From an uncultured Rubritalea sp. (GTDB taxonomy: Bacteria; Verrucomicrobiota; Verrucomicrobiia; Verrucomicrobiales; Akkermansiaceae), in the NCBI GenBank assembly GCA_937981665.1, contig CALJOJ010000002.1:1-35979 (forward strand): a stretch of DNA of 35,979 nucleotides, in the 5' to 3' direction. Below are positions 25,688 to 33,969 of the stretch, piece by piece. Each line of letters starts with the position of its first letter. The first letter of the stretch is position 1. The notes beneath the pieces were generated by a model. The model saw only the letters and a list, made by a program, of their open reading frames with translations. It was not told the origin of the DNA and searched no databases. The translations under genes were made by a program, and so were the position numbers.

Positions 25688-26713
25688 ATGTTTACCAAAT
25701 TACTCGGTCGCTGGTTCGCTAACGACATCGGCATTGATCTCGGAACCGCTAATACCCTTGTCATCGTGAAAGACCAAGGCATCGTACTCCGTGAACCATC
25801 GGTAGTTGCAGTAAAAGCAGGCACCAACATCGTTCTCGCTGTGGGTGACGATGCTAAGCGTATGCTCGGAAGAACTCCGGGAGACATCATTGCTATCCGT
25901 CCGCTGAAGGATGGCGTGATCGCTGACTTCGAGGTCACCGAAGCGATGCTGAGACATTTCATTAAAAAAGCAAATAGCAACAAGCGCTCGAATCCACGTG
26001 TAGTCATCGCTATCCCGTCTGGCATCACTGAGGTGGAACGCCGTGCGGTACGTGAGAGTGCTGAGCAAGCTGGAGCTCGTGAGGTCTACCTCATCGAAGA
26101 GCCGATGGCTGCTGCTATCGGTGTGGGTCTTCCGGTTCAGGAAGCTTCTGGCTGTATGATCGTGGACATCGGTGGTGGCACTACTGAGGTGGCGCTCATC
26201 TCACTAGCCGGTATCGTTTATAGCCGTTCTGTCCGTACTGCAGGTGATGACCTCGATGAGTCTATCATTTCCTACATGAAGCGTGCTTATAACCTCATGA
26301 TCGGTGAGCGTACAGCTGAGGAAATAAAGATCCGCCTGGGCTCAGCCACCGAACTCCCGAAAGAGCTGACAATGGATGTCAAAGGTCGCGATCTCGTGGC
26401 TGGACTACCGAAGACGATGCAGATTTCCTCCGTAGAGATCCGTGAAGCTATAGCAGATCCACTTGCTGCCATCATCGATGCCGTGCGCACCACGCTGGAG
26501 CGCTGCCCACCAGAACTTGCTGCTGACCTCGTAGACCGCGGACTCACTCTTGCGGGTGGTGGGGCTCTACTCAAAGGGATCGATAAGCGACTCAACATAG
26601 AAACTGGACTCCCCTGCCACGTAGCGGATGATCCACTCAGTGCAGTAGCTGAAGGCACGGGCAAGGCTCTCCAAGAGATCAACTTTCTACGCCGTGTTAC
26701 AAACATGGAATAA
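25688..26713 (+). CDS. mreB: rod-shape determining actin homologue MreB
   Basis: MreB polymerises on the inner membrane and directs lateral wall synthesis. The 341-residue product has the actin-fold phosphate-1 motif [12 protein letters not shown] (14-25), the phosphate-2 motif [12 protein letters not shown] (158-169), and the adenosine motif [12 protein letters not shown] near residue 300. Length matches (about 335-350). An amphipathic N-terminus (FTKLLGRWF) would mediate membrane binding. It opens the mre operon: mreC starts 69 bases downstream. Its sequence shows strong codon bias, in line with high expression. Confidence 0.98.
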   Translation: MFTKLLGRWFANDIGIDLGTANTLVIVKDQGIVLREPSVVAVKAGTNIVLAVGDDAKRMLGRTPGDIIAIRPLKDGVIADFEVTEAMLRHFIKKANSNKRSNPRVVIAIPSGITEVERRAVRESAEQAGAREVYLIEEPMAAAIGVGLPVQEASGCMIVDIGGGTTEVALISLAGIVYSRSVRTAGDDLDESIISYMKRAYNLMIGERTAEEIKIRLGSATELPKELTMDVKGRDLVAGLPKTMQISSVEIREAIADPLAAIIDAVRTTLERCPPELAADLVDRGLTLAGGGALLKGIDKRLNIETGLPCHVADDPLSAVAEGTGKALQEINFLRRVTNME

Positions 26714-26782
26714 TAGCGAAAAATCCTTATCAAGAAAAAAGCTTATCTCTAGGTTTATCAGACCTCGAACAGGCCTTAGCAA

Positions 26783-27580
26783 ATGAAACCACTCAATCTC
26801 ATCACATTACTACTTTTTCTAACAGCTTCTGCATGGGCGCTGACTAGAAGCGAGTCGAGTGTGCGCCAGATTCAGAAAAGCTACTACAGTATCATCTCCC
26901 CCTTTGTGAAAAGCGGCTCTGCAATGGAGACAAAAATCCGAGCTTTTGACGAAGAACTAGAACACTCAACATCACTCTCCAGCAAGCTACATTTAGCGGA
27001 GACAGAAATTATTAAACTTAGTACTGAAATAAAGCACCTTAGAACACTGGAGAAAGAAAATGTCCAGTTAAGAGCCGCCTTAGAATTCAAGAAACGTTCT
27101 CCTTTCCGCGTTATCGCGGCAAAAATCATACGCCGCAAACCTTCGAGCTGGTGGGAAACTGCCCACATTGATCGAGGTGAAAATCACGAGATTAGCGAAA
27201 TGCTAGCCGTGATCGCTGCTGAAGGCCTCGTCGGCAAGGTAGACCGACCAGACGACGAGACCTCATCTGTGATTTTGCTAACTGATGAATCATGCCAAGT
27301 ATCTGCACAGGTAGCTGGCACTCATGAGTTTGGCATACTCAGTGGACAGAGAGCCCAGAATGGAGACAATCCAATGCTGCGCTTACGTTATCTGTCCAGA
27401 GACTCTAATGCCAAAGAAGGACAAGCTGTCATTACTACAGGTAAAGGCAACTTGTTTGAAAAAGGCATCGCCCTTGGTACCATCACACATGTTACCAGAG
27501 GTCCTCTCTATACTGAAGCACAGGTGAAACCAGCAGTGAACTTTGCGGACTTAGAAACCGTCTTTGTTCTCAAAAAGTGA
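26783..27580 (+). CDS. mreC: rod-shape determining protein MreC
   Basis: MreC is a single-pass inner-membrane protein of the elongasome with a large periplasmic part. The 265-residue product starts with a hydrophobic segment (about 5-19), followed by a coiled coil (about 45-95, heptads of Leu/Glu/Lys). A beta-barrel-like domain follows, with IDRGENHEISE, VGKVDRPDDETSSVILLTD and a closing VLKK. Length is short but in range. Its stop codon overlaps the mreD GTG start by four bases (GTGA). Confidence 0.93.
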   Translation: MKPLNLITLLLFLTASAWALTRSESSVRQIQKSYYSIISPFVKSGSAMETKIRAFDEELEHSTSLSSKLHLAETEIIKLSTEIKHLRTLEKENVQLRAALEFKKRSPFRVIAAKIIRRKPSSWWETAHIDRGENHEISEMLAVIAAEGLVGKVDRPDDETSSVILLTDESCQVSAQVAGTHEFGILSGQRAQNGDNPMLRLRYLSRDSNAKEGQAVITTGKGNLFEKGIALGTITHVTRGPLYTEAQVKPAVNFADLETVFVLKK

Positions 27581-28188
27581 TCCGATACCACATAAGCATC
27601 CTCGTCCTCGTCTTCCTGGCCTGCATACTTCAGCAGTTTATGCCAGCGATCACGAGTCTTTATGATGCACGTCTACTCATACTACCCCTAGCCTTTTTAT
27701 GCTGTGTAGTCACCGTGGACTTCTCACCGATGCTGATCTTAGCCTTCGTCTGTGGCTTCATTTGGGATGCTCAAAATGCACTTGGCCCACAAGGTGGCGA
27801 CCCTACTATTTACACAGCCCCCGCTGATCAGATCCGTTTCGGCTACTCCATCATCCTTTTCTTGATCATGGGAGTAATGATGCAAGGCTTCCAGCCTCTT
27901 TTCCGCAAAGGCGTGTGGCAGGTATCAGTGATCATCTCAGGCTTAGCCACCTTCTTCTACCTCGTCTCAGAATACATGCTGATCAACATCGTGCGTGGTG
28001 ACTTCCTATTTCCTAAAGAGGTATTTTACCAAATATGGATCTCTGCAGCCATCACCATGTTCTGCGCCCCCATTCTCTTTCTTGTTCTCTTTAAGCTAGC
28101 TGCCGTCTTCGATCATACCATCCGTTACGATGGGCTAAAAAAGCGCTATTTCCAGTTCAACAGACACAACACTGAAGAAACGACCTAA
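27577..28188 (+). CDS. mreD: rod-shape determining protein MreD
   Basis: This 203-residue, very hydrophobic protein has five to six transmembrane segments (for example ISILVLVFLACILQQF, LPLAFLCCVVTVDFSPMLIL, SIILFLIMGVMMQG). Its start is GTG, overlapping mreC by four bases, which signals translational coupling. The sequence itself is poorly conserved in MreD proteins, so position between mreC and mrdA, size and topology carry the call. mrdA starts 12 bases after its stop. Confidence 0.85.
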   Translation: MIRYHISILVLVFLACILQQFMPAITSLYDARLLILPLAFLCCVVTVDFSPMLILAFVCGFIWDAQNALGPQGGDPTIYTAPADQIRFGYSIILFLIMGVMMQGFQPLFRKGVWQVSVIISGLATFFYLVSEYMLINIVRGDFLFPKEVFYQIWISAAITMFCAPILFLVLFKLAAVFDHTIRYDGLKKRYFQFNRHNTEETT

Positions 28189-28200
28189 GCACTAATCATT

Positions 28201-30372
28201 ATGTCATCACCAAGATACAGATACAGACTATACCTACTTACCCTACTTATCCTAGTAGGTACGGGAGTTCTATTGACGCGTCTCTATGATTTCCAGATAG
28301 AAAGGTCTGCTGAGTTCCGTGAGAAAATCCCCTCAAATAGAGAAGTAAAAGTGCGCGAGCCTGGAACCCGTGGAGACATTAAAGACCGCTATGGATTCAC
28401 CTTAGCTAAGAATAAGCAATCATACATCGTTTATTTCAACCTCGCAGAAATTCACAAGGCCTACATCAACACGATAGATGAAAATGGCAAGAACCGAAAT
28501 ACTCTAAAGCGATCTATCCTCGTGAACAGAAACGGATCTAAACAAAAAGTCGAGCGCACTGACATCGCAGGAATGGTGAATGAGATCATCCGACCAAAGC
28601 TCGCTGAATACAACCTCGATGCTGACTATAGCTCTAAAGCGATGGAAGCTCACTATAATACCCATGGTGGACTCGTCCCATACGTTTACCGTAAGAATCT
28701 TACCTACGAAGAATTTTCAGTATTCGCTGAGCAGAACCTTAATCTCCCAGGTGTCTACGTGGATGTAGCACCATACCGCGAATACCCACTTGGTGCATCA
28801 GCTTCTCACATTCTAGGCTTTATCAGACCATGGCGTAAGGGTGACATCCCTGAGGGCTACCTTCACTACATTGGCGACCCATACGGTGAAGACGGCATTG
28901 AGAAATCCATGAACGAGGAACTCACTGGACTCGAAGGTGTGAAAACCATCGTCAAGAGCGCCAAAGGAAAAACCTTAGGCACCAAAGACTACCAGCGCCC
29001 AGCAAAGGGCTCAGACATCTACCTCACTATCGATGCCAGAATACAACAACTCACCGAGTCCATCCTACAAGACTATGGTGTAGGCAAAGGAGCGGCAGTC
29101 GTCATGGATCCTAACAACGGCGAAGTCCTCGCTATGGTATCCGTACCAGACTACGACCCTAACGATTTCTACCCAAGTATCTCTCAGAAAGGCTACGATA
29201 AATACCGCCTAAACAAAGCAGTGCCACTTCTTAACCGAGCCATTTCAAACTTCGCTCCAGGCTCCACCTTTAAGCTCCCAGCAGCTATAGCAGGGTGTAA
29301 GCACAACATGCACCGTGCTACATGCAACTGCACTGGCTACACTCACTACGGAAGCATCGCTATCGGCTGCTGGCTCACCAGTGGACACGGCTCACTATCA
29401 CTAGCTCCATCTATCCAGCGCTCATGTAACCCATACTTCATGAACATCGCTAACAAGATAGGCTATCGTAAAATGGTAGAAGCCTATCAAATGCTAGGTC
29501 TCGGAAGGCAGTCTGGTATCCGCCTCCCTCGTGAGAATGCTGGCGTTGTACCAGGTAGCGCCAGATGGCAGAAACGCTTTCCTGACGAAACCATGACTGA
29601 CGCATTTGCTGGCATGATGAGCATCGGTCAGGGATACAGTCAGGCCACCCCACTCCAAGTAGCATCATTCACCTCTACTATCGCTAATGGCGGAAAATAT
29701 TACCAACCGCGTATCATCCACAAATCAGTGAATGAACTACTCCGTGAAGAAATATCTTACAAAGAAGAACACCAATTAGACCTCCTTCAAGAAGGTCTCA
29801 AGAAAGAACATCTACAGACTATCCGCTACGGAATGAGACTCGCTGCTAATGCTGCTGGAGGCACCGCTGCCAGAGCTAAACCGAATACACCTGGCTTGAT
29901 CATCGGTGCTAAGACAGGTACTGCACAGACCTCCGACCTCGGAATAAAAACTCACGTAGCATGGACTGCTGCATTCGCCCCTTACGAAAACCCTCGTTAC
30001 GTAGTGGTAGTAGCTGTCAAGCGTGGCGGAAGTGGCGGAAAAGTCGCAGGTCCTCTAGTGAAACTCATTTTTGAGTCTATCTTCGCACTCGAAAACGGCA
30101 AAAAATTCACACCTAAGAAAACCGAACCTTACGCTGGTCATCTGGATCTTATCTCCGAGACCATCATCCCTGAAGACTCTAACATAGATTCACTCTTTGT
30201 AGATGGTGAGACAGGAAATGAAGCTAGCTCAGTAAACATCATCAAACCAAAACGTAACCCTAATATAAATAATTCTACCAATACGCCAGAGCCAACAATC
30301 ACTCCAGAGATCGATTCTCGTGGCTCAGCAAAACCAACAGGTACGCCAACTCAGAGCGTCCCAAATCAATAA
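28201..30372 (+). CDS. mrdA: penicillin-binding protein 2, transpeptidase of the elongasome
   Basis: PBP2 cross-links new peptidoglycan during elongation. The 723-residue product has one N-terminal membrane segment (about 9-27) and a pedestal/dimerisation region (VREPGTRGDIKDRYG near 51). The catalytic motifs are SxxK at Ser355-Lys358 (GSTFK), SxN at 408-410 (SCN) and KTG at 571-573. Between SxxK and SxN is a Cys/His-rich stretch (Cys366, His371, Cys375, Cys377, Cys390). It ends in a Pro/Thr/Asn-rich tail of about 70 residues with no motif. It is long for a PBP2 (usually about 630) mainly because of the tail. Confidence 0.95.
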   Translation: MSSPRYRYRLYLLTLLILVGTGVLLTRLYDFQIERSAEFREKIPSNREVKVREPGTRGDIKDRYGFTLAKNKQSYIVYFNLAEIHKAYINTIDENGKNRNTLKRSILVNRNGSKQKVERTDIAGMVNEIIRPKLAEYNLDADYSSKAMEAHYNTHGGLVPYVYRKNLTYEEFSVFAEQNLNLPGVYVDVAPYREYPLGASASHILGFIRPWRKGDIPEGYLHYIGDPYGEDGIEKSMNEELTGLEGVKTIVKSAKGKTLGTKDYQRPAKGSDIYLTIDARIQQLTESILQDYGVGKGAAVVMDPNNGEVLAMVSVPDYDPNDFYPSISQKGYDKYRLNKAVPLLNRAISNFAPGSTFKLPAAIAGCKHNMHRATCNCTGYTHYGSIAIGCWLTSGHGSLSLAPSIQRSCNPYFMNIANKIGYRKMVEAYQMLGLGRQSGIRLPRENAGVVPGSARWQKRFPDETMTDAFAGMMSIGQGYSQATPLQVASFTSTIANGGKYYQPRIIHKSVNELLREEISYKEEHQLDLLQEGLKKEHLQTIRYGMRLAANAAGGTAARAKPNTPGLIIGAKTGTAQTSDLGIKTHVAWTAAFAPYENPRYVVVVAVKRGGSGGKVAGPLVKLIFESIFALENGKKFTPKKTEPYAGHLDLISETIIPEDSNIDSLFVDGETGNEASSVNIIKPKRNPNINNSTNTPEPTITPEIDSRGSAKPTGTPTQSVPNQ

Positions 30373-30406
30373 TTTCAACCAATAATTTCAACCAATAATT
30401 TTAATC
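30368..30406 (+). repeat. 13-bp tandem repeat between mrdA and rng
   Basis: AATAATTTCAACC occurs twice in full and a third time in part (AATAATTTTAATC). It starts at the mrdA stop codon and ends shortly before rng. It is A/T-rich and noncoding. Confidence 0.8.
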
Positions 30407-30421
30407 AAATCAACATTAAAC

Positions 30422-32014
30422 ATGATCACAAAAATCAAAAAAGCATTCGGATTTAACGATAGCGAACCCGATCCAACCAAAGGCGTAACCTTGGTAATCA
30501 ACTCAGAGAAACTCGAACGCCGTGTGGCTCTCATGGAGCACAACATCCTCGAAGAATACGAAGTCGAGCGTGAAGGTGAAGCCAACATAGTTGGTGGTAT
30601 ATTCAAAGGAACTGTCAAAAACATCGAACAAGGTCTCAAGGCAATGTTCGTAGACATCGGTATGGAAAAGAACGCCTTCCTGCACTTCTGGGATGCTATC
30701 CCAGCTGCACTTGACGGCGGACTCGAAGAAATCCAACGTGCAGGAAGACCAAAAAAGAAGCAGAAGAAAGTCACCTCTAAAGACATCCCAAGCATCTACC
30801 CTATCGGCTCAGAAATACTCATTCAGGTATCTAAAGGACCGATCGGAAACAAAGGTCCACGTGTGACTACTAACATTTCACTCGCAGGTCGTTACCTCGT
30901 CCTCATGCCATTCTCAGAACAGTTCGGTATTTCTAGAAAAATCGATGAACCTAAGGAGCGTCAGCGCCTCCGCCGTATCATGCAGAAGCTCCAAGTTCCT
31001 GAAGGAATGGGCATCATCATGCGTACCGTTTCTATCGGTCAGCGAGCACGTCACTTCGTACGCGACCTCGCTATGCTTCTAGAGCAGTGGGAAAACATCG
31101 AAAACAAGCGTGACTCTAAGAAAGCACCAGTCATCGCATTCCAAGAACCAGGACTTATCGAGCGTACCGCGAGAGACTTCCTCACAGATGAAGTAGACCA
31201 AGTCATCTGTGATGACCTAGAGACAACCGAGTTAATGCGCGAGATCGCAGGTAAGGTTTCTCGCCGCGCTAAGCGTCGCATCATCCACTACCCAGCACGT
31301 CAGTCTATCTTTGAGAAGATCGGTGTTCAGCGTCAGATCGATGAAGCTTTCCACCGCCAAGTATGGCTTCCATGTGGAGGTTATCTCGTTATTGATGAGA
31401 CAGAAGCACTCATCGCTATCGATGTGAACACCGGGCGAAACAAAGGATCTCGGGATGTAGAGAAAATGATCACCGAGACAAATCTCGAAGCTGCTGAAGA
31501 AGTAGCTCGTCAGCTACGTCTGCGTAACATCGGCGGGCTCGTCGTGGTCGACTTCATTGACATGCGTCACCGTAAAGATCAGCAGGCTGTTTACCGCGCT
31601 ATGAAGGAACGCCTAAAGCGTGACAAAGCGAAGACTCAGGTCATGCAGATCTCCCCTATCGGACTCATGGAAATGACCCGTCAGAGACTCAATGAGTCTC
31701 TACGAGATGCCATGTACGAGCCATGTAGCTACTGTCAGGGTAAAGGTAGAGTCAAGACTACCATGACCATGTCCGTAGAGATCCAGAGAAGACTCAACAC
31801 GGTGATTCAAAAAAATGACGGCAAATACGGGGATCTTATCATCCTTGTGAACTCTGAGGTACTCAACCGCTTCAAGAAGGAAGACTCTAAGATCCTCATA
31901 GAACTAGAGCGCAGCCATAACGGACGCCTCATCTTCAGAACAGATGCAGGGCTTCACCGCGAGAAATTTGCCATCATTGATGCCACTACTGAGAAAACTA
32001 TTGTCCAGCTCTAA
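30422..32014 (+). CDS. rng: ribonuclease E/G family endoribonuclease
   Basis: RNase E/G cleaves single-stranded RNA at A/U-rich sites and matures rRNA and tRNA. The 530-residue product has an S1 domain (about 55-155, GGIFKGTVKNIEQGLKAMFV), a 5'-sensor/RNase H-like middle and the catalytic domain. Aspartates Asp334 (LIAIDVNTGR) and Asp377 (VVVDFIDM) match the metal-binding pair of RNase E. The zinc-link is CSYC (Cys435, Cys438). It lacks the long C-terminal degradosome scaffold of E. coli RNase E, so RNase G is the closer analogue. It lies 49 bases after mrdA. Confidence 0.95.
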   Translation: MITKIKKAFGFNDSEPDPTKGVTLVINSEKLERRVALMEHNILEEYEVEREGEANIVGGIFKGTVKNIEQGLKAMFVDIGMEKNAFLHFWDAIPAALDGGLEEIQRAGRPKKKQKKVTSKDIPSIYPIGSEILIQVSKGPIGNKGPRVTTNISLAGRYLVLMPFSEQFGISRKIDEPKERQRLRRIMQKLQVPEGMGIIMRTVSIGQRARHFVRDLAMLLEQWENIENKRDSKKAPVIAFQEPGLIERTARDFLTDEVDQVICDDLETTELMREIAGKVSRRAKRRIIHYPARQSIFEKIGVQRQIDEAFHRQVWLPCGGYLVIDETEALIAIDVNTGRNKGSRDVEKMITETNLEAAEEVARQLRLRNIGGLVVVDFIDMRHRKDQQAVYRAMKERLKRDKAKTQVMQISPIGLMEMTRQRLNESLRDAMYEPCSYCQGKGRVKTTMTMSVEIQRRLNTVIQKNDGKYGDLIILVNSEVLNRFKKEDSKILIELERSHNGRLIFRTDAGLHREKFAIIDATTEKTIVQL

Positions 32015-32041
32015 GCTAGTAACCTTTCCTCTAACAATATC

Positions 32042-32467
32042 ATGAGTAAGAAAGAGCCAAAAACAATTGAAGCTGACGTTGAGGTCATATCCTCAAAAAA
32101 AGCTAAAAAAGCAAAGCCTCAATCTAAGCCTAAGAAAAAACAACAAGCAGACAACCCATTCGCAAATATCGCTGGTATGGAAGGCATGCCAGACCTCTCA
32201 GCGATGTTTGGAGCGAACGGCATGCCGGATCTCTCTAAGCTTCCAGGGCTATCACTAAAGCAGCGAATCACCTTCAAGGCAATGGGCCTACTCAGTAGCC
32301 CTAAGCTCAGGTTCCTCAAGAGCAAATGGAGTATCCCTATCTGGGGAGTCATCGCCATTTTACTCTTCGCAGTCATCCTCGCAGCAGGAGCTATCTTCCT
32401 TCTATATAAGATCCTTAAGTTAATTCTAACACCTTACGTGAATCTTTTCCGTAAGAACAAGGGCTAA
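32042..32467 (+). CDS. basic single-pass membrane protein downstream of rng
   Basis: This 141-residue protein has a Lys-rich, disordered N-terminal region (about 1-36), then two copies of GMPDLS (48-53 and 60-65), then one membrane helix (about 97-123) and a short basic tail ending in RKNKG. The positive N-terminus would face the cytoplasm. It lies 27 bases behind rng and is followed by a strong terminator, so it is the last gene of the operon. No family was recognised. A role as membrane tether for the RNase or ribosomes is a guess from charge, topology and position. Confidence 0.65.
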   Translation: MSKKEPKTIEADVEVISSKKAKKAKPQSKPKKKQQADNPFANIAGMEGMPDLSAMFGANGMPDLSKLPGLSLKQRITFKAMGLLSSPKLRFLKSKWSIPIWGVIAILLFAVILAAGAIFLLYKILKLILTPYVNLFRKNKG

Positions 32468-32497
32468 TAACAGCTGAACTAACTGACTTTCAAATCA

Positions 32498-32534
32498 CAA
32501 AAAGCCACCTATGTAAACATAGGTGGCTTTTTTT
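32498..32534 (+). terminator. terminator of the mre operon, bidirectional
   Basis: AAAAAGCCACCTATG-TAAA-CATAGGTGGCTTTTTTT is a perfect long stem with T-runs on both strands. It sits between the basic membrane protein and the convergent small gene, so it serves both. Confidence 0.9.
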
Positions 32535-32554
32535 ATGCGGTAAATCAATGATGA

Positions 32555-32755
32555 TTACTCCCCGCCGAAGAGGCCTTTGATCTTATCGACCACACTGCCT
32601 GAAGCGTCTTCACCACCCATTACTGAGTCGACCATTCCTTGAGCTCCTTCAGGTAGTTTTTCTTTAATAAAATCAACAACTGTTTCGATAGCTGAGCCAG
32701 CTCCGCCTTCATCAAGACCGAGCTTTTCCATAAGTGCGTTTTTTAGTTCTTCCAT
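32555..32755 (-). CDS. small acidic helical protein
   Basis: This 66-residue protein starts at ATG 32755; a GTG 27 bases upstream would add nine residues without any sign of conservation. It is almost entirely helical with small residues (MEELKNALMEKLGLDEGG, then FIKEKLPEGAQG and SVVDKIKGLFGGE), no Cys and no membrane segment. Two amphipathic helices separated by glycine-rich turns are visible. It vaguely recalls the small helical DUF2267/DUF2780-type proteins, but I would not assign a family. It is 101 bases downstream of the WG-repeat gene on the same strand. Confidence 0.6.
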   Translation of the reverse strand: MEELKNALMEKLGLDEGGAGSAIETVVDFIKEKLPEGAQGMVDSVMGGEDASGSVVDKIKGLFGGE

Positions 32756-32856
32756 AATTTTTTTTGATTTGTGTAGACTCACTGAATCTAACGTTACATT
32801 ACTATGTGGTCTCGTTTCTAAACTGTCAAACTAGAACGCCAGTCTTGAATCATCAC

Positions 32857-33840
32857 CTACTTCGCATCAATGTAACCAAACTTCCCGTCTTTTTTAACCG
32901 CTGCTAACCCTTCAGAAAATGGAGTCGCTGCCTCATAAATAAGCTCAACGACTTCTTTACCAGTAGCATCAATATAACCTAGCAGCTCGCCTTTTCCAAC
33001 TACAGCTAAGCCTTCAGAAAACACATAAGCATCATCATACTCAAATGGGATAGCTACCTCACCTTTCCTGTTCACATAACCATATTTATCATCTTTCCCC
33101 ACTGCGGCTAAACCAGACGAAAACGCATCTGCTATAAAATAAATTATCGGTATCACTATTTCATCCTTCATATTCACATAACCGTAAATTCCATCTTCTG
33201 CAGTCGCAGCTAGGCCTTCAGAAAATTTATAAGCTTCATCATAGATTAGAGGGATTATCTCCTTACCATCATCATTGATATGACCATAGTTTCCATCCTG
33301 ACCTACTACCGCCATTCCCTCCTTAAAGAAGAAAGCCTCATCATAGAGGTGAGGCACTACTAACTGCAGGGTCTGATTAATATAGCCAAATTTCCCCATT
33401 TTCATCACCGCTGCAAGCCCTTCAGAAAATGCAGACGCCTTCTCATACTTAAATCCAATAATTGTGTTACCTAACGTATCAATATACCCGTAGCTTCCAC
33501 CCTTAGTCACAGCAGCTAGACCCTCAGAAAAAACAAAAGCACTCTCGTATTCAAATGCGATCACTATTTCACCAGCAGCATTTATCCCTCCATACTTATC
33601 ACCTTTTTTCACCGATGCCACCTCATCAGAAAAACTTGAAGCCTCATCATAGATAAATGGAATCACCGTCTTACCAGTCTTGTCAATATATCCAAATTTC
33701 CCATCCTTTTTGACCAACGCTAAACCCTCAGAAAATGGACTTGCTGATTCGTAAAGAAAAGGGATCACTGTATCAGCCTGGGCCGACATTACCGATGCAG
33801 TCATTATCGAACTCATGATGAACAATGAAAATCTTATCAT
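32857..33840 (-). CDS. secreted WG-repeat protein
   Basis: The 327-residue product starts at ATG 33840; a TTG two codons upstream is less likely. After a signal peptide (about 1-22) it is built from nine repeats of about 34 residues with the WG pattern: IPFxYDEAxxFSEGLAAVxK, then KxGYIDxxGK. The outermost copies (first and last) are closest to each other, and one (residues about 132-165) is degenerate. WG repeats are usually beta-propeller or surface-binding modules of unknown ligand. There is no other domain. It is separated from the small acidic gene by about 100 bases. Confidence 0.85.
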   Translation of the reverse strand: MIRFSLFIMSSIMTASVMSAQADTVIPFLYESASPFSEGLALVKKDGKFGYIDKTGKTVIPFIYDEASSFSDEVASVKKGDKYGGINAAGEIVIAFEYESAFVFSEGLAAVTKGGSYGYIDTLGNTIIGFKYEKASAFSEGLAAVMKMGKFGYINQTLQLVVPHLYDEAFFFKEGMAVVGQDGNYGHINDDGKEIIPLIYDEAYKFSEGLAATAEDGIYGYVNMKDEIVIPIIYFIADAFSSGLAAVGKDDKYGYVNRKGEVAIPFEYDDAYVFSEGLAVVGKGELLGYIDATGKEVVELIYEAATPFSEGLAAVKKDGKFGYIDAK

Positions 33841-33969
33841 ACTCAACGCTAATACATCTCACATGATGAGCAAGTGAAAACCAGCGAAAATAAGAAGCTA
33901 AGCCATCACTTGACTACATTAAGTAAAACATATTACATTCTCCAAAGATTAAGATACACAACATCCACT

